From JAVVTQ01 sp036653595 (GTDB taxonomy: Bacteria; Bacillota; Clostridia; Oscillospirales; Ruminococcaceae): DNA of 13,686 bases. The position numbers and the translations under genes are program-made. Under the pieces are notes generated by a model, which saw nothing but the letters and a program-made list of their open reading frames with translations, made no database searches and was not told the DNA's origin. Below, in pieces: positions 7,254 through 13,686 of this stretch. Location of the stretch: assembly GCA_036653595.1 (NCBI GenBank), contig JAVVTQ010000040.1, forward strand, positions 1 through 13,686. The letters are read 5' to 3'. Position 1 is the first letter of the stretch. The number at the start of each line of letters is the position of its first letter.

Positions 7254-7664
7254 ATGAAAGAGAATCTCGAAAAGATACTGAGCTTTCTCGAAAATACACA
7301 TGCGTTTTATTACGCGACATGCACCAACAATCTCCCCCGCGTGCGCCCCTTTGGCTCCGTGATGGAATATGAGGACAGGCTCTATATAGGAATGGGCGAT
7401 TATAAGGAAAGCTATCGGCAGACCAAGGAAAACCCAAACATCGAGATATGCAGCTGCACCGACGGCGGAAAATGGATTCGAATTCGCGGAAAGGCTGTCG
7501 AGGACAGGCGTGCAGAAGTCATGAATCGCGTGTTTGAGCTCGAGCCGCACCTGCATTCCATCTACAACGAGCAAAACGAACGGCGCATGGCTAATTTTTG
7601 GATAGACGAGGGCTACTGCGAGATAACAGACCTCTCTGACAATTTTGAGAGCTTTAATTTCTGA
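7254..7664 (+). CDS. Pyridoxamine 5'-phosphate oxidase-like flavin-fold protein
   Basis: A 136-aa protein resembling the small split-barrel PNPOx-like family of flavin- or F420-binding proteins. The N-terminal block LENTHAFYYATCTNNLPRVR-PFGSV and the following DRLYIGMGDYKESYRQTKENPNIEICS are typical of members annotated only as PNPOx family proteins. It is much shorter than true PdxH (about 200 aa or more) and should not be called pyridoxamine oxidase. Cofactor and substrate are unknown. The ATG at 7254 begins one base after the TGA of the CehA-like gene, so the two genes are probably translationally coupled. An alternative in-frame ATG at 7239 would overlap the upstream gene by 14 nt and give 141 aa. 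A strong hairpin follows 22 nt after the stop. Confidence 0.75.
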   Translation: MKENLEKILSFLENTHAFYYATCTNNLPRVRPFGSVMEYEDRLYIGMGDYKESYRQTKENPNIEICSCTDGGKWIRIRGKAVEDRRAEVMNRVFELEPHLHSIYNEQNERRMANFWIDEGYCEITDLSDNFESFNF

Positions 7665-7686
7665 TTTACTTGAATATAAACACATA

Positions 7687-7733
7687 AAAAGAGACAGCGC
7701 GCCGGTGCAAGCCGTATAAGCGCTGTCTCTTTT
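7687..7733. terminator. Bidirectional intrinsic terminator between convergent genes
   Basis: AAAAGAGACAGCGC (7687-7700) pairs perfectly with GCGCTGTCTCTTTT (7720-7733), a 14-bp stem with a 19-nt loop. The flanking A-run and T-run give a U-tract in either direction. It sits between the PNPOx-like gene (+) and lpdA (-) and can serve both. Confidence 0.9.
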
Positions 7734-7779
7734 GATTTTTTACCGAATTTCGATATTTTTTGGCAAAGCGTCTTGTGAA

Positions 7780-9129
7780 TCAGTTCTTGAGAGCTTCCGA
7801 TATCGTCTCTGCAAATGTCGGGTGTGCTCTGACGGCGGCGAGCAGGTCTGTGCGGGTGAGCTTGTTTGCCAGCGCCGTCGCAAGCTCTGCGATTATATCC
7901 GTTGCGCGCGGACACATGAGCTGTGCCCCCAAAAGCACCTCCGTCTCACCGTCGAATACGAGCTTCACGAAACTTCTGTCGGCGTTTTCAATGACTATTT
8001 TTGGATTTGACATCATCGGCGCCTTGCATATCTTGACACTGTGCCCGCTTTCCTGTGCCTGCTTGTCAGTCATTCCGACACACGCGATTTCCGGGTTTGT
8101 GTATATGCAAGAGGGGACTGCGCCCATATCGTAAGGCGGAGCACTCCTTGCCATGCCTTGAACCGCGTTTATCGCCTCGGCGGATGCTGCATGAGCCAGC
8201 TGAATGCCCCCAGCTACTACATCACCGACTGCGAATATGCCCTTTTGCGATGTCTCATAAGCGCTGTCTACAACAATATACCCTCTGTCTTTTTTTATAT
8301 TGAGACAAGAACAGGCCACTTCTTCCGCCGCCGGCTTTCTGCCTATGCAGACAAGCACTTTTTCTCCGGCTGCGCTTTTTTGCAGCTGCTTTTGCTCAAA
8401 GGCGCAAGTCAGCATGACGCCGTCTTTTTCGATTTTTTTTACAGATGCGCCAACCTCTATGCAAACGCCTCTTTTTTTTAAAATCATGGCCAGATTCTGT
8501 GATATCTCGCGGTCGAGCAGCGGCAGAATTCTGCTTTCAGCTTCGATTATCGAAACCTCACAGCCCAGATCGTTTAGCATGGTCGCAAACTCAACCCCTA
8601 TGACGCCTCCGCCGACAATGACGGCGCTTTTCGGAATTTTCGAGAGATTCAAAAAGCTGTCACTCGTGAGCACTCCGTCCGTGTCTGCGCCATCTATTGG
8701 CGGAATAGACGCGGTTCCCCCGCACGCGATGAGGATATTCTTTGAGGTGTATTTTCTGTCGCCGACGCTCACCTCGTTTTTTGCCGTGATCACGGCTCTG
8801 CCCCTTATCAGCTCAACCTTGTTTTTCTCGAAGAGCGTCTCTATTCCACCGCGCAGCCCCTGCACAATCTCATCCTTGCGGCTCTGCATCTTGGAAAAAT
8901 CAAAAGCCGGATTGTCGGCGCTTATCCCAAAACTCTCTGCTTCGCGCAGCCTCGCAAACAGTTCGGCACTGTGCAGCAGCGCCTTTGTGGGAATGCAGCC
9001 TCTGTTGAGGCAGGTGCCGCCGACCAAATCGGACTCGGCAACTGCTGTTTTCATGCCAAGCCTTGCACCCTCAAGCGCCGCGACATATCCGCCCGGTCCC
9101 GCGCCGATTACAAATAAATCAAAGTCCAT
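7780..9129 (-). CDS. lpdA: Dihydrolipoamide dehydrogenase (glycine cleavage L protein)
   Basis: A flavoprotein that re-oxidises the dihydrolipoyl arm of GcvH (or of 2-oxoacid dehydrogenase E2) with NAD+. At 449 aa it has normal length. The FAD-binding motif is GAGPGGY (9-15). The redox-active disulfide is C40-C45 in GGTCLNRGCIPTKALL. An NAD-binding Rossmann loop, VIVGGGVIGVEFA, lies near residue 170. The second FAD motif is GIFAVGDVV. The C-terminal active-site pair is H436 and E441 in RAHPTFAETISEAL. The ATG at 9129 is preceded by AGAGGTG at 7-nt spacing. An upstream extension to 9186 would run into lplA. It lies 17 nt after lplA and is the last gene of the - strand cluster, so an L-protein role is inferred from context. 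Confidence 0.95.
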   Translation of the reverse strand: MDFDLFVIGAGPGGYVAALEGARLGMKTAVAESDLVGGTCLNRGCIPTKALLHSAELFARLREAESFGISADNPAFDFSKMQSRKDEIVQGLRGGIETLFEKNKVELIRGRAVITAKNEVSVGDRKYTSKNILIACGGTASIPPIDGADTDGVLTSDSFLNLSKIPKSAVIVGGGVIGVEFATMLNDLGCEVSIIEAESRILPLLDREISQNLAMILKKRGVCIEVGASVKKIEKDGVMLTCAFEQKQLQKSAAGEKVLVCIGRKPAAEEVACSCLNIKKDRGYIVVDSAYETSQKGIFAVGDVVAGGIQLAHAASAEAINAVQGMARSAPPYDMGAVPSCIYTNPEIACVGMTDKQAQESGHSVKICKAPMMSNPKIVIENADRSFVKLVFDGETEVLLGAQLMCPRATDIIAELATALANKLTRTDLLAAVRAHPTFAETISEALKN

Positions 9130-9146
9130 CACATCACACCTCTTTT

Positions 9147-10145
9147 TCAAGTCATGTTTTTGTCGGCAAGCAGAAGTGCCGCACATTTTATTTTTTCATC
9201 CTCTGCACTGTTTGGTGCAAGGGCGCCTATTGCCGATTTTACAGCTTCTCTGGAAAATCGAACCCCCACAAGCGAGGCGGCGAGGCGCTCGCAAAATTGA
9301 GGAAAAAGAGCGTCCGAAAAAGCGCGCGCATCGGTTATCAGCCCCTTGACCACACATAGATTCAGCGAAAGTCCTCCGAAATCAAAGCGCTCCTCAAATG
9401 TGCAGTCAAAGCTCAGGTTTTTTCCGAAGCACCATGTGTAGGAAGCCAGCTGCTCTGCTCGCGCGCGTATCGCCTCAATCTCAAAATCTTTTTTTCCCAG
9501 TATGATGTGCACGCCGCCGTACTCCTTGAAAAATTCCTTTTCCAGCGCCTTTGCAATTGACCCTGCGCTCAGCCCTGCGGCAATATCGCTCATATTGCAA
9601 ACGCGCGCGCGCACCGATGCGACACCGTTTGACTCCAGCTTTTTTCTCGACACCTGCAAGTACTTTGCCATATCCCTCTCGCTGACATCGATGAGCAATG
9701 TGCCGTGATGGCAGTGTCTGTCACCGTGCGAATAAAACGCATTTCCTGAAATTTTTTTGTCGTTTACACATATGTCGTTTCGCCCCGAGAGGGTCGCATT
9801 TATACCCAATGTATTTAGTGCGATTATTATTACATTTAATTGTTTGCGCACATCATATATTGGCGTGCGCGCACAAAAAGTGAAGTTAAGGTTGCCAAGA
9901 TCATGAAAAACAGCTCCTCCGCCCGACAGCCTTCTCGCAAGAAATCCGCCATCCTCCCTTAATGCCTCAACATTGACCTCCGCAAAGGCATTTTGATTTC
10001 TGCCAATCACCACCGTGCGGCGATTGCGCCACAGGAACATCACAATTTCGCCATTTTGTATATTATCTGTCAAATATTCCTCTATGGCGATATTGGTGTA
10101 GGGATTTGTGCATTCGGTAATATATACTTTTGCTTTTTGCACCAT
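9147..10145 (-). CDS. lplA: Lipoate-protein ligase
   Basis: Attaches lipoate to the lysine of lipoyl domains, here most plausibly GcvH, in two steps through lipoyl-AMP. The 332-aa length fits a catalytic domain plus a C-terminal accessory domain. Visible motifs are RRLSGGGAVFHDLGNLNFTF (71-90), the lipoate/ATP loop, and GRNDICVNDKKISGNAFY (121-138) with catalytic Lys K131. HHGTLLIDV (146-154) is also typical. The ATG at 10145 has GGAG 5 nt upstream. A terminator-like hairpin separates it from gcvPB and a TATAAT lies upstream, so lplA-lpdA may have its own transcript as well as read-through. Whether it uses free lipoate, octanoate or both cannot be told from sequence. Confidence 0.92.
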   Translation of the reverse strand: MVQKAKVYITECTNPYTNIAIEEYLTDNIQNGEIVMFLWRNRRTVVIGRNQNAFAEVNVEALREDGGFLARRLSGGGAVFHDLGNLNFTFCARTPIYDVRKQLNVIIIALNTLGINATLSGRNDICVNDKKISGNAFYSHGDRHCHHGTLLIDVSERDMAKYLQVSRKKLESNGVASVRARVCNMSDIAAGLSAGSIAKALEKEFFKEYGGVHIILGKKDFEIEAIRARAEQLASYTWCFGKNLSFDCTFEERFDFGGLSLNLCVVKGLITDARAFSDALFPQFCERLAASLVGVRFSREAVKSAIGALAPNSAEDEKIKCAALLLADKNMT

Positions 10146-10175
10146 AAGCTCTCCGCATTTTGCAGCTGTTTTTTC

Positions 10176-10181
10176 ATTATA
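10176..10181 (-). promoter_or_regulatory. Possible -10 element for lplA-lpdA
   Basis: On the - strand this reads TATAAT, a perfect -10, about 30 nt before the lplA start codon. At 16-18 bp upstream there is only GC-rich terminator sequence and no recognisable -35, so the promoter is doubtful. Confidence 0.3.
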
Positions 10182-10189
10182 TTACATCC

Positions 10190-10224
10190 AAATCCCCGCC
10201 GATGCTTTGATTCGGCGGGGATTT
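10190..10224 (-). terminator. Terminator-like hairpin after gcvPB
   Basis: AAATCCCCGCCGA (10190-10202) pairs perfectly with TCGGCGGGGATTT (10212-10224), a 13-bp stem with a 9-nt loop, beginning 16 nt after the gcvPB stop. The T-run is short (ATTTGG on the - strand), so termination may be partial and let some transcripts reach lplA and lpdA. Confidence 0.75.
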
Positions 10225-10239
10225 GCTTTCGCTGATTTG

Positions 10240-11673
10240 TCAGTCAAACACATATCTCAGTTTCGGGCTGCGCGCCGCCATGACCTCGTCCGGTCTGCCG
10301 ATTGGCATCGTGTGAGGCGCACTCTTCAATATATCCGAGTCGACATAGGCGTCGTCATAAAGCTTTAGCAGTATCTGCGCCGCCTCATCGAGTGTCTGCT
10401 TGCTTTCGGTTTCTGTCGGTTCAAGCATGAGCGCCTCGTGCACGATGAGCGGAAAATACATCGTGGGCGGGTGAATTCCGTTGTCGAGCATAGCTTTTGC
10501 CATATCCATGGCCGAGACTCCCGTCTCTTTTTTGAGCCTTTCCAGCGTCAGCACAAACTCATGCATACAAATTCCGTCATATGCCACGTCAAACTTTTCG
10601 TGCAGCAGCGTGCGAAGGTAATTTGCGTTGAGCACCGCGTTTTTTGCCGCCTCGGGAATGCCCTCACTGCCAAGCGTGAGGATATAAGTCAGCGCCTTGA
10701 CGACGACAAGGAAGTTTCCGTAAAATTCTTTCACGCTTCCTATGGAATTTTCGGGATTGAAGAGCTCGAACTTGCCATCTTTTTCGCCTGTCATGTATTT
10801 TGGCATAAACTTTGCGAGAAATTCCTTGCATCCGACCGCACCGCTGCCCGGACCGCCGCCGCCGTGAGGTGTCGCAAAGGTTTTGTGCAGATTGAGGTGC
10901 ACGCAGTCAAAGCCCATATCGCCCGGACGCGCAATGCCCATCACCGCATTGAGGTTGGCACCGTCATAATAGCACAGTCCGCCTGCGTCGTGCACGGTCT
11001 TTGTTATTTCGAGTATGTTTTTGTCAAAAATTCCGAGTGTATTCGGGTTTGTCAGCATAAGCCCTGCCGTGTCCTCGCCGACAGCTTTTTTGAGAAGCTC
11101 AAGATCGACACCGCCCTCGGAATTGGACGGCACATTCACAACCTCATATCCCGCCATAGCCGCCGTCGCCGGATTTGTGCCGTGCGCCGCGTCCGGTACA
11201 ATTATTTTTGTGCGGGCAGTGTTTTTGCAGAAAGTATGGTATGCCTTTATGAGCAGCACACCTGTCAATTCGCCATGTGCTCCCGCCGCAGGCTGAAAGG
11301 TCATGGCATCCATGCCGGTTATCTCGCTCAAATATTCGCCGGCCAGCGAAAGCACCTCTAGCGAGCCCTGTACCGTGTCGCGCCTTTGCAGAGGGTGGAC
11401 TCTTTCGAAGCCCGGCAGACCAGCAGCCTCCTCATCGACGCGCGGATTATATTTCATCGTGCATGAGCCGAGCGGATAAAATCCGCAGTTTACGCCGTGA
11501 ACACGCTTTGAGAGAGCCGTGTAATGGCGGCTTATGTCAATTTCCGAAACTTTGGGCAGATTTAGCTTTTTTTCACGCACAAAAGTCTCTGCAATTTTAT
11601 ATTCGGCCACGTCGCAGCAGGGCATTATATCGCAGTGCCGCCCCTGTGCTCCTAATTCAAAAATCGTTTTCAT
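10240..11673 (-). CDS. gcvPB: Glycine dehydrogenase (decarboxylating) subunit 2
   Basis: The PLP-binding half of the split P protein. With GcvPA it decarboxylates glycine and transfers the aminomethyl group to the lipoyl arm of GcvH. The 477-aa protein shows the PLP site with K264 in HLNLHKTFATPHGGGGPGSG (259-278). It also has the P-protein blocks GFYPLGSCTMKYNPR (64-78) and QPAAGAHGELTG (127-138), and DAAHGTNPATAAMAGY (161-176). The ATG at 11673 shares the ATGA overlap with the gcvPA stop and has AAAGGAGGTG just upstream inside the gcvPA end. This is classic translational coupling, which suits two subunits needed in equal amounts. Confidence 0.97.
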   Translation of the reverse strand: MKTIFELGAQGRHCDIMPCCDVAEYKIAETFVREKKLNLPKVSEIDISRHYTALSKRVHGVNCGFYPLGSCTMKYNPRVDEEAAGLPGFERVHPLQRRDTVQGSLEVLSLAGEYLSEITGMDAMTFQPAAGAHGELTGVLLIKAYHTFCKNTARTKIIVPDAAHGTNPATAAMAGYEVVNVPSNSEGGVDLELLKKAVGEDTAGLMLTNPNTLGIFDKNILEITKTVHDAGGLCYYDGANLNAVMGIARPGDMGFDCVHLNLHKTFATPHGGGGPGSGAVGCKEFLAKFMPKYMTGEKDGKFELFNPENSIGSVKEFYGNFLVVVKALTYILTLGSEGIPEAAKNAVLNANYLRTLLHEKFDVAYDGICMHEFVLTLERLKKETGVSAMDMAKAMLDNGIHPPTMYFPLIVHEALMLEPTETESKQTLDEAAQILLKLYDDAYVDSDILKSAPHTMPIGRPDEVMAARSPKLRYVFD

Positions 11674-12989
11674 TTCGCGCACACCTCCTTTAATGACGCA
11701 CAGAGCATATCAATCTGCTCCTTTGTGTTCATCTCGGTTACACACCAGAGAATGTCGCGCCCCTCCATAGGAAGGCCTGCGAGAATGTCATATTTTTCCA
11801 GTTCGTTTGCGATGAGCGAAGCGTCCTTTGGACACCTCGTCACAAACTCGTTGAAGAATTCTCCCTTGTATTTCAGCTCTACGCCGTCTATCTTGCACAG
11901 CTCCGCCGCGGCATAGTGCGCCTTTGAGATGTTCAATTGTGCAACTTGGCGCATTCCGTCCTCGCCCATCGCCGCCATATAGACTGCGGCGGTCAGCGCA
12001 CATAGTGCCTGATTCGAGCAAATATTTGAGCTGGCTTTTTCGCGCCTAATGTGCTGCTCGCGCGCTTGCAGCGTCAGGACAAACGACCTTTCTGCGTTTT
12101 TGTCCTCCGTCTCGCCGACAATTCGACCGGGCAGCCTGCGCATCATGGCCTGCGTCGCAGCCATAAAGCCGAGATATGGGCCTCCGAACGCCAGAGGCAT
12201 TCCGAGCGGCTGGCCCTCTCCAACGGCCACATCAGCGCCGCATTCAAACGGCGTCTTAAGCAGTCCCAGCGAGATGGGATTGACATGGCAGACATATTTT
12301 GCGCCCTTTTCATGGGCGAGTGCAGCGATTTTTTCACAGTCCTCGACCATGCCAAAATAGTTTGGCTGCTGTGTGACAACGCAGGCGACGTCGTCCGTCA
12401 GGGCCGCTTCCAGCGCCTCCATATCCGTCTGCCCGTCCTTTTCCGCGATTATCTCCAGCTGCGTGCCGGAGCCAAAGCAGTATGTCCTCACCGTCTCGAT
12501 GACCATCGGATTGGAGCTGGCTGATATGAGGGCTCTTTTGCGCTTTTTGTCGGTGCACATGGCAACAGCCTCACCCGCCGCGGAAGCGCCGTCATAAACG
12601 GAGGCATTGGAGACAGCCATCCCCGTAAGCTCGCATATCTCGGTCTGATATTCGAAAATCGACTGAAGAATCCCCTGACTGATTTCCGCCTGATATGGCG
12701 TGTAGGCCGTGAGAAATTCTTCCTTTGAGACAACGCTCTTGACGATGGCCGGTATATAGTGATTGTAGGCTCCGGCGCCGCGGAATGTATACTTGAACAC
12801 GCGGTTTTTCGCCGCCAGCTCCTCCATCCTCGCCATAACCTCAAGCTCTGACATGCCGTGCGGGATTTTAAGCTCTTTTACCGCGATTTCGCGTGCAACA
12901 GCGCAGTGCAGCTCGTCTATTGATGAAAGGCCTATCTTTTTTAGCATTTCACCGCGCTCTTCTTGTGTCGATGGGATATAACTGCCCAC
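11670..12989 (-). CDS. gcvPA: Glycine dehydrogenase (decarboxylating) subunit 1
   Basis: The N-terminal half of the split P protein, 439 aa. It opens MGSYIPSTQEERGEMLKKIG, the typical GcvPA N-terminus, and has the family blocks YTPYQAEISQGILQSIFEYQ (quoted in part), SNASVYDGASAAGEA, and FGGPYLGFMA followed by RRLPGRIVGETED. It adopts the PLP-enzyme fold but lacks the PLP lysine, which is in GcvPB. The start is GTG at 12989, chosen because AAAGGAGGT lies 6 nt upstream. The longer frame starting at 13016 (or the ATG at 13010) would place that ribosome site inside the coding region and add residues not seen in relatives. It begins 36 nt after gcvH and overlaps gcvPB by 4 nt. Confidence 0.96.
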   Translation of the reverse strand: MGSYIPSTQEERGEMLKKIGLSSIDELHCAVAREIAVKELKIPHGMSELEVMARMEELAAKNRVFKYTFRGAGAYNHYIPAIVKSVVSKEEFLTAYTPYQAEISQGILQSIFEYQTEICELTGMAVSNASVYDGASAAGEAVAMCTDKKRKRALISASSNPMVIETVRTYCFGSGTQLEIIAEKDGQTDMEALEAALTDDVACVVTQQPNYFGMVEDCEKIAALAHEKGAKYVCHVNPISLGLLKTPFECGADVAVGEGQPLGMPLAFGGPYLGFMAATQAMMRRLPGRIVGETEDKNAERSFVLTLQAREQHIRREKASSNICSNQALCALTAAVYMAAMGEDGMRQVAQLNISKAHYAAAELCKIDGVELKYKGEFFNEFVTRCPKDASLIANELEKYDILAGLPMEGRDILWCVTEMNTKEQIDMLCASLKEVCAK

Positions 12990-13025
12990 TTCTTGACCTC
13001 CTTTTGTCATTGCCAAAATCTTTTA

Positions 13026-13406
13026 TCAGTGCTCTTCGCTCTCGCAGTGCAGCTTATACGCCTTTGCATCCATAAGCTCTGCTTTCTCCGACACGGATCC
13101 GACCTCGATGAGCCACGCCTCATATGGGCTTTCATTAATCGTCTCCGGATTGTTCAAGAGCTCTTCGTTTATCGCCACAACAACGCCCGAAACGGGTGCG
13201 TACAAGTCGGAAACGGCCTTGACCGACTCGACATCGGCAAAGCTCTCACCCATAATAAGTTCATCGCCCTCTTCGGGCAAATTTACGAATACCAAATCAC
13301 CGAGTGCATCCTGCGCGAAGTCGGAAATTCCGATTTTAACAGTCTGCCCGCAGTCCTCGACCCATTCGTGCGTCTTTGAATAGCGAAGTTTTTCAGGTAT
13401 GTTCAT
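13026..13406 (-). CDS. gcvH: Glycine cleavage system H protein
   Basis: The lipoyl carrier that shuttles the aminomethyl group from P to T protein and is re-oxidised by Lpd. It is 126 aa, the normal length. The lipoylated lysine is K63 in ESFADVESVKAVSDLYAP. The N-terminal LRYSKTHEWVE and the C-terminal NESPYEAWLIEV are characteristic. The ATG at 13406 has GGAGG 8 nt upstream. A TTG at 13421 in the same frame would lie before that ribosome site. It appears to be the first gene of the gcvH-gcvPA-gcvPB unit. The usual upstream neighbour gcvT is absent, and the repeat array ends 77 nt upstream. No glycine riboswitch is visible between the start codon and the window edge. Confidence 0.97.
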   Translation of the reverse strand: MNIPEKLRYSKTHEWVEDCGQTVKIGISDFAQDALGDLVFVNLPEEGDELIMGESFADVESVKAVSDLYAPVSGVVVAINEELLNNPETINESPYEAWLIEVGSVSEKAELMDAKAYKLHCESEEH

Positions 13407-13430
13407 GTTCAATTCCTCCAAAATTATTAT

Positions 13431-13459
13431 TTGATATTTTTATTTTATACAAAAAGCAA
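13431..13459 (-). promoter_or_regulatory. Weak candidate promoter for gcvH
   Basis: In the AT-rich stretch between the repeats and gcvH, the - strand offers TTGCTT (13459-13454) and TATCAA (13436-13431) with 17-bp spacing. Alternatively, TATAAA (13449-13444) could be a -10 with no good -35. Neither is convincing. The true promoter could lie in or beyond the repeats. Confidence 0.25.
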
Positions 13460-13483
13460 TGTGAAAGTCGTCGTTCTCAATCG

Positions 13484-13629
13484 AAGGTCAGGGACTTTTA
13501 GGTCAAGGGCTTTTAAGTCAAGGGCTTTTAGGTCATGGGCGTTTAGGTCAAGGGCTTTTAGGTCAAGGGCTTTTAAATCAAGGACTAAGGGCATAAGTTC
13601 AAAGGCTTATATTGTCAGGGACTAAGGGG
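13484..13629 (-). repeat. Tandem 15-bp/22-bp repeat array upstream of gcvH
   Basis: Read on the + strand, 15-bp units CTTTTAGGTCAAGGG run contiguously at 13495-13509, 13510-13524, 13525-13539, 13540-13554 and 13555-13569, with 0-2 changes each. A 22-bp variant follows at 13570-13591 (CTTTTAAATC then AAGGACTAAGGG), and two degraded units reach about 13629. These are reverse complements of the units at the left end of the window, including the 22-bp type. On the gene side the array stops at AAGGTCAGGGA (13484-13494), equivalent to the left array's end. One frame reads as an Arg-Ser-Arg-Ala-Phe repeat, but I regard that as translated repeat DNA. Confidence 0.9.
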
Positions 13630-13650
13630 ACGTTTCGAATGCGTCCCCTT
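13624..13650 (+). terminator. Hairpin at the outer end of the right repeat array
   Basis: AAGGGGACG (13624-13632) pairs with CGTCCCCTT (13642-13650), a 9-bp stem with a 9-nt loop, followed by TT and then C-rich sequence. It resembles a terminator on the + strand, but no + strand gene precedes it. Its left arm overlaps the last degraded repeat unit, so it may belong to the repeat element or to a gene outside the window. Confidence 0.4.
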
Positions 13651-13686
13651 TTGCCCCCGACACCCCCGCAACCCCTTGACGACAAG

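Noticed and set aside
8300..9349. 349-aa open frame on the + strand
   Set aside because: It lies antisense to lpdA and the end of lplA, both clearly real, and its low-complexity Ser/Pro-rich product looks like a shadow frame.
10438..11361. 307-aa open frame on the + strand
   Set aside because: It is wholly antisense to gcvPB, with a His/Arg/Cys-rich composition typical of shadow frames and no ribosome site noticed.
12990..13016. Longer gcvPA starting at 13016 or at the ATG at 13010
   Set aside because: The AAAGGAGGT ribosome site would lie inside the coding sequence, and the GTG at 12989 gives the normal GcvPA N-terminus.
13431..13625. A 64-aa frame with Arg-Ser-Arg-Ala-Phe repeats
   Set aside because: The repeats come from the 15-bp DNA units. 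It starts with TTG, has no ribosome site, and the 22-bp units do not preserve frame.
4..13629. Composite transposon or genomic island bounded by inverted repeats
   Set aside because: No transposase or integrase is present, the cargo is core metabolism and translation genes, and the ends are tandem arrays rather than terminal inverted repeats with target duplications.
13407..13686. Glycine riboswitch upstream of the gcv genes
   Set aside because: The region consists of an AT-rich leader, the repeat array and one hairpin. I see no tandem aptamer-like conserved segments.

Overview
The window looks like ordinary chromosomal DNA from a Gram-positive, probably anaerobic bacterium of the Bacillota (Clostridia). 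The reasons are: glycine decarboxylase split into two genes (gcvPA/gcvPB), a single-chain class II glycyl-tRNA synthetase, strong AGGAGG-type ribosome binding sites, TTG and GTG starts, and a membrane-anchored CehA-like PHP protein. I cannot name a genus. No transposase, integrase, phage gene, tRNA, rRNA or CRISPR array is visible.

Left half, + strand. A short tandem-repeat array (4-148) leads into glyS (221-1594). A sugar-transfer-type ATP-grasp gene follows 13 nt later (1608-2627). Next is a 314-nt intergenic region with candidate terminators, two inverted DnaA-box-like sites and a well-formed promoter for the translational GTPase typA (2942-4765). A 213-nt gap holds a hairpin-rich element of about 108 nt. 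It is followed by a two-gene unit: a membrane-anchored CehA/PHP-like protein (4979-7252) and a small PNPOx-like flavin-fold protein (7254-7664). A strong hairpin (7687-7733) separates these from the convergent right half.

Right half, - strand, read from right to left: gcvH (13406-13026), gcvPA (12989-11670), gcvPB (11673-10240), a terminator-like hairpin, lplA (10145-9147) and lpdA (9129-7780). Together these give the H, P and L proteins of the glycine cleavage system plus the ligase that lipoylates H. The T protein (gcvT), usually beside gcvH, is not in the window. The P proteins decarboxylate glycine onto the lipoyl arm of GcvH, a T protein would release the C1 unit and ammonia, and Lpd re-oxidises the arm. 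GlyRS consumes the same amino acid, so both outermost genes of the window are glycine genes.

The most unusual feature is that the same 15-bp/22-bp tandem-repeat family lies at both ends of the window in inverted orientation. Relative to transcription, the two arrays have the same orientation, end on the gene side in the same sequence, and stop 72 and 77 nt before the glyS and gcvH start codons. The last glyS-side unit supplies the -35 hexamer of a good glyS promoter. I saw no glycine riboswitch or T-box in the leader sequence present.
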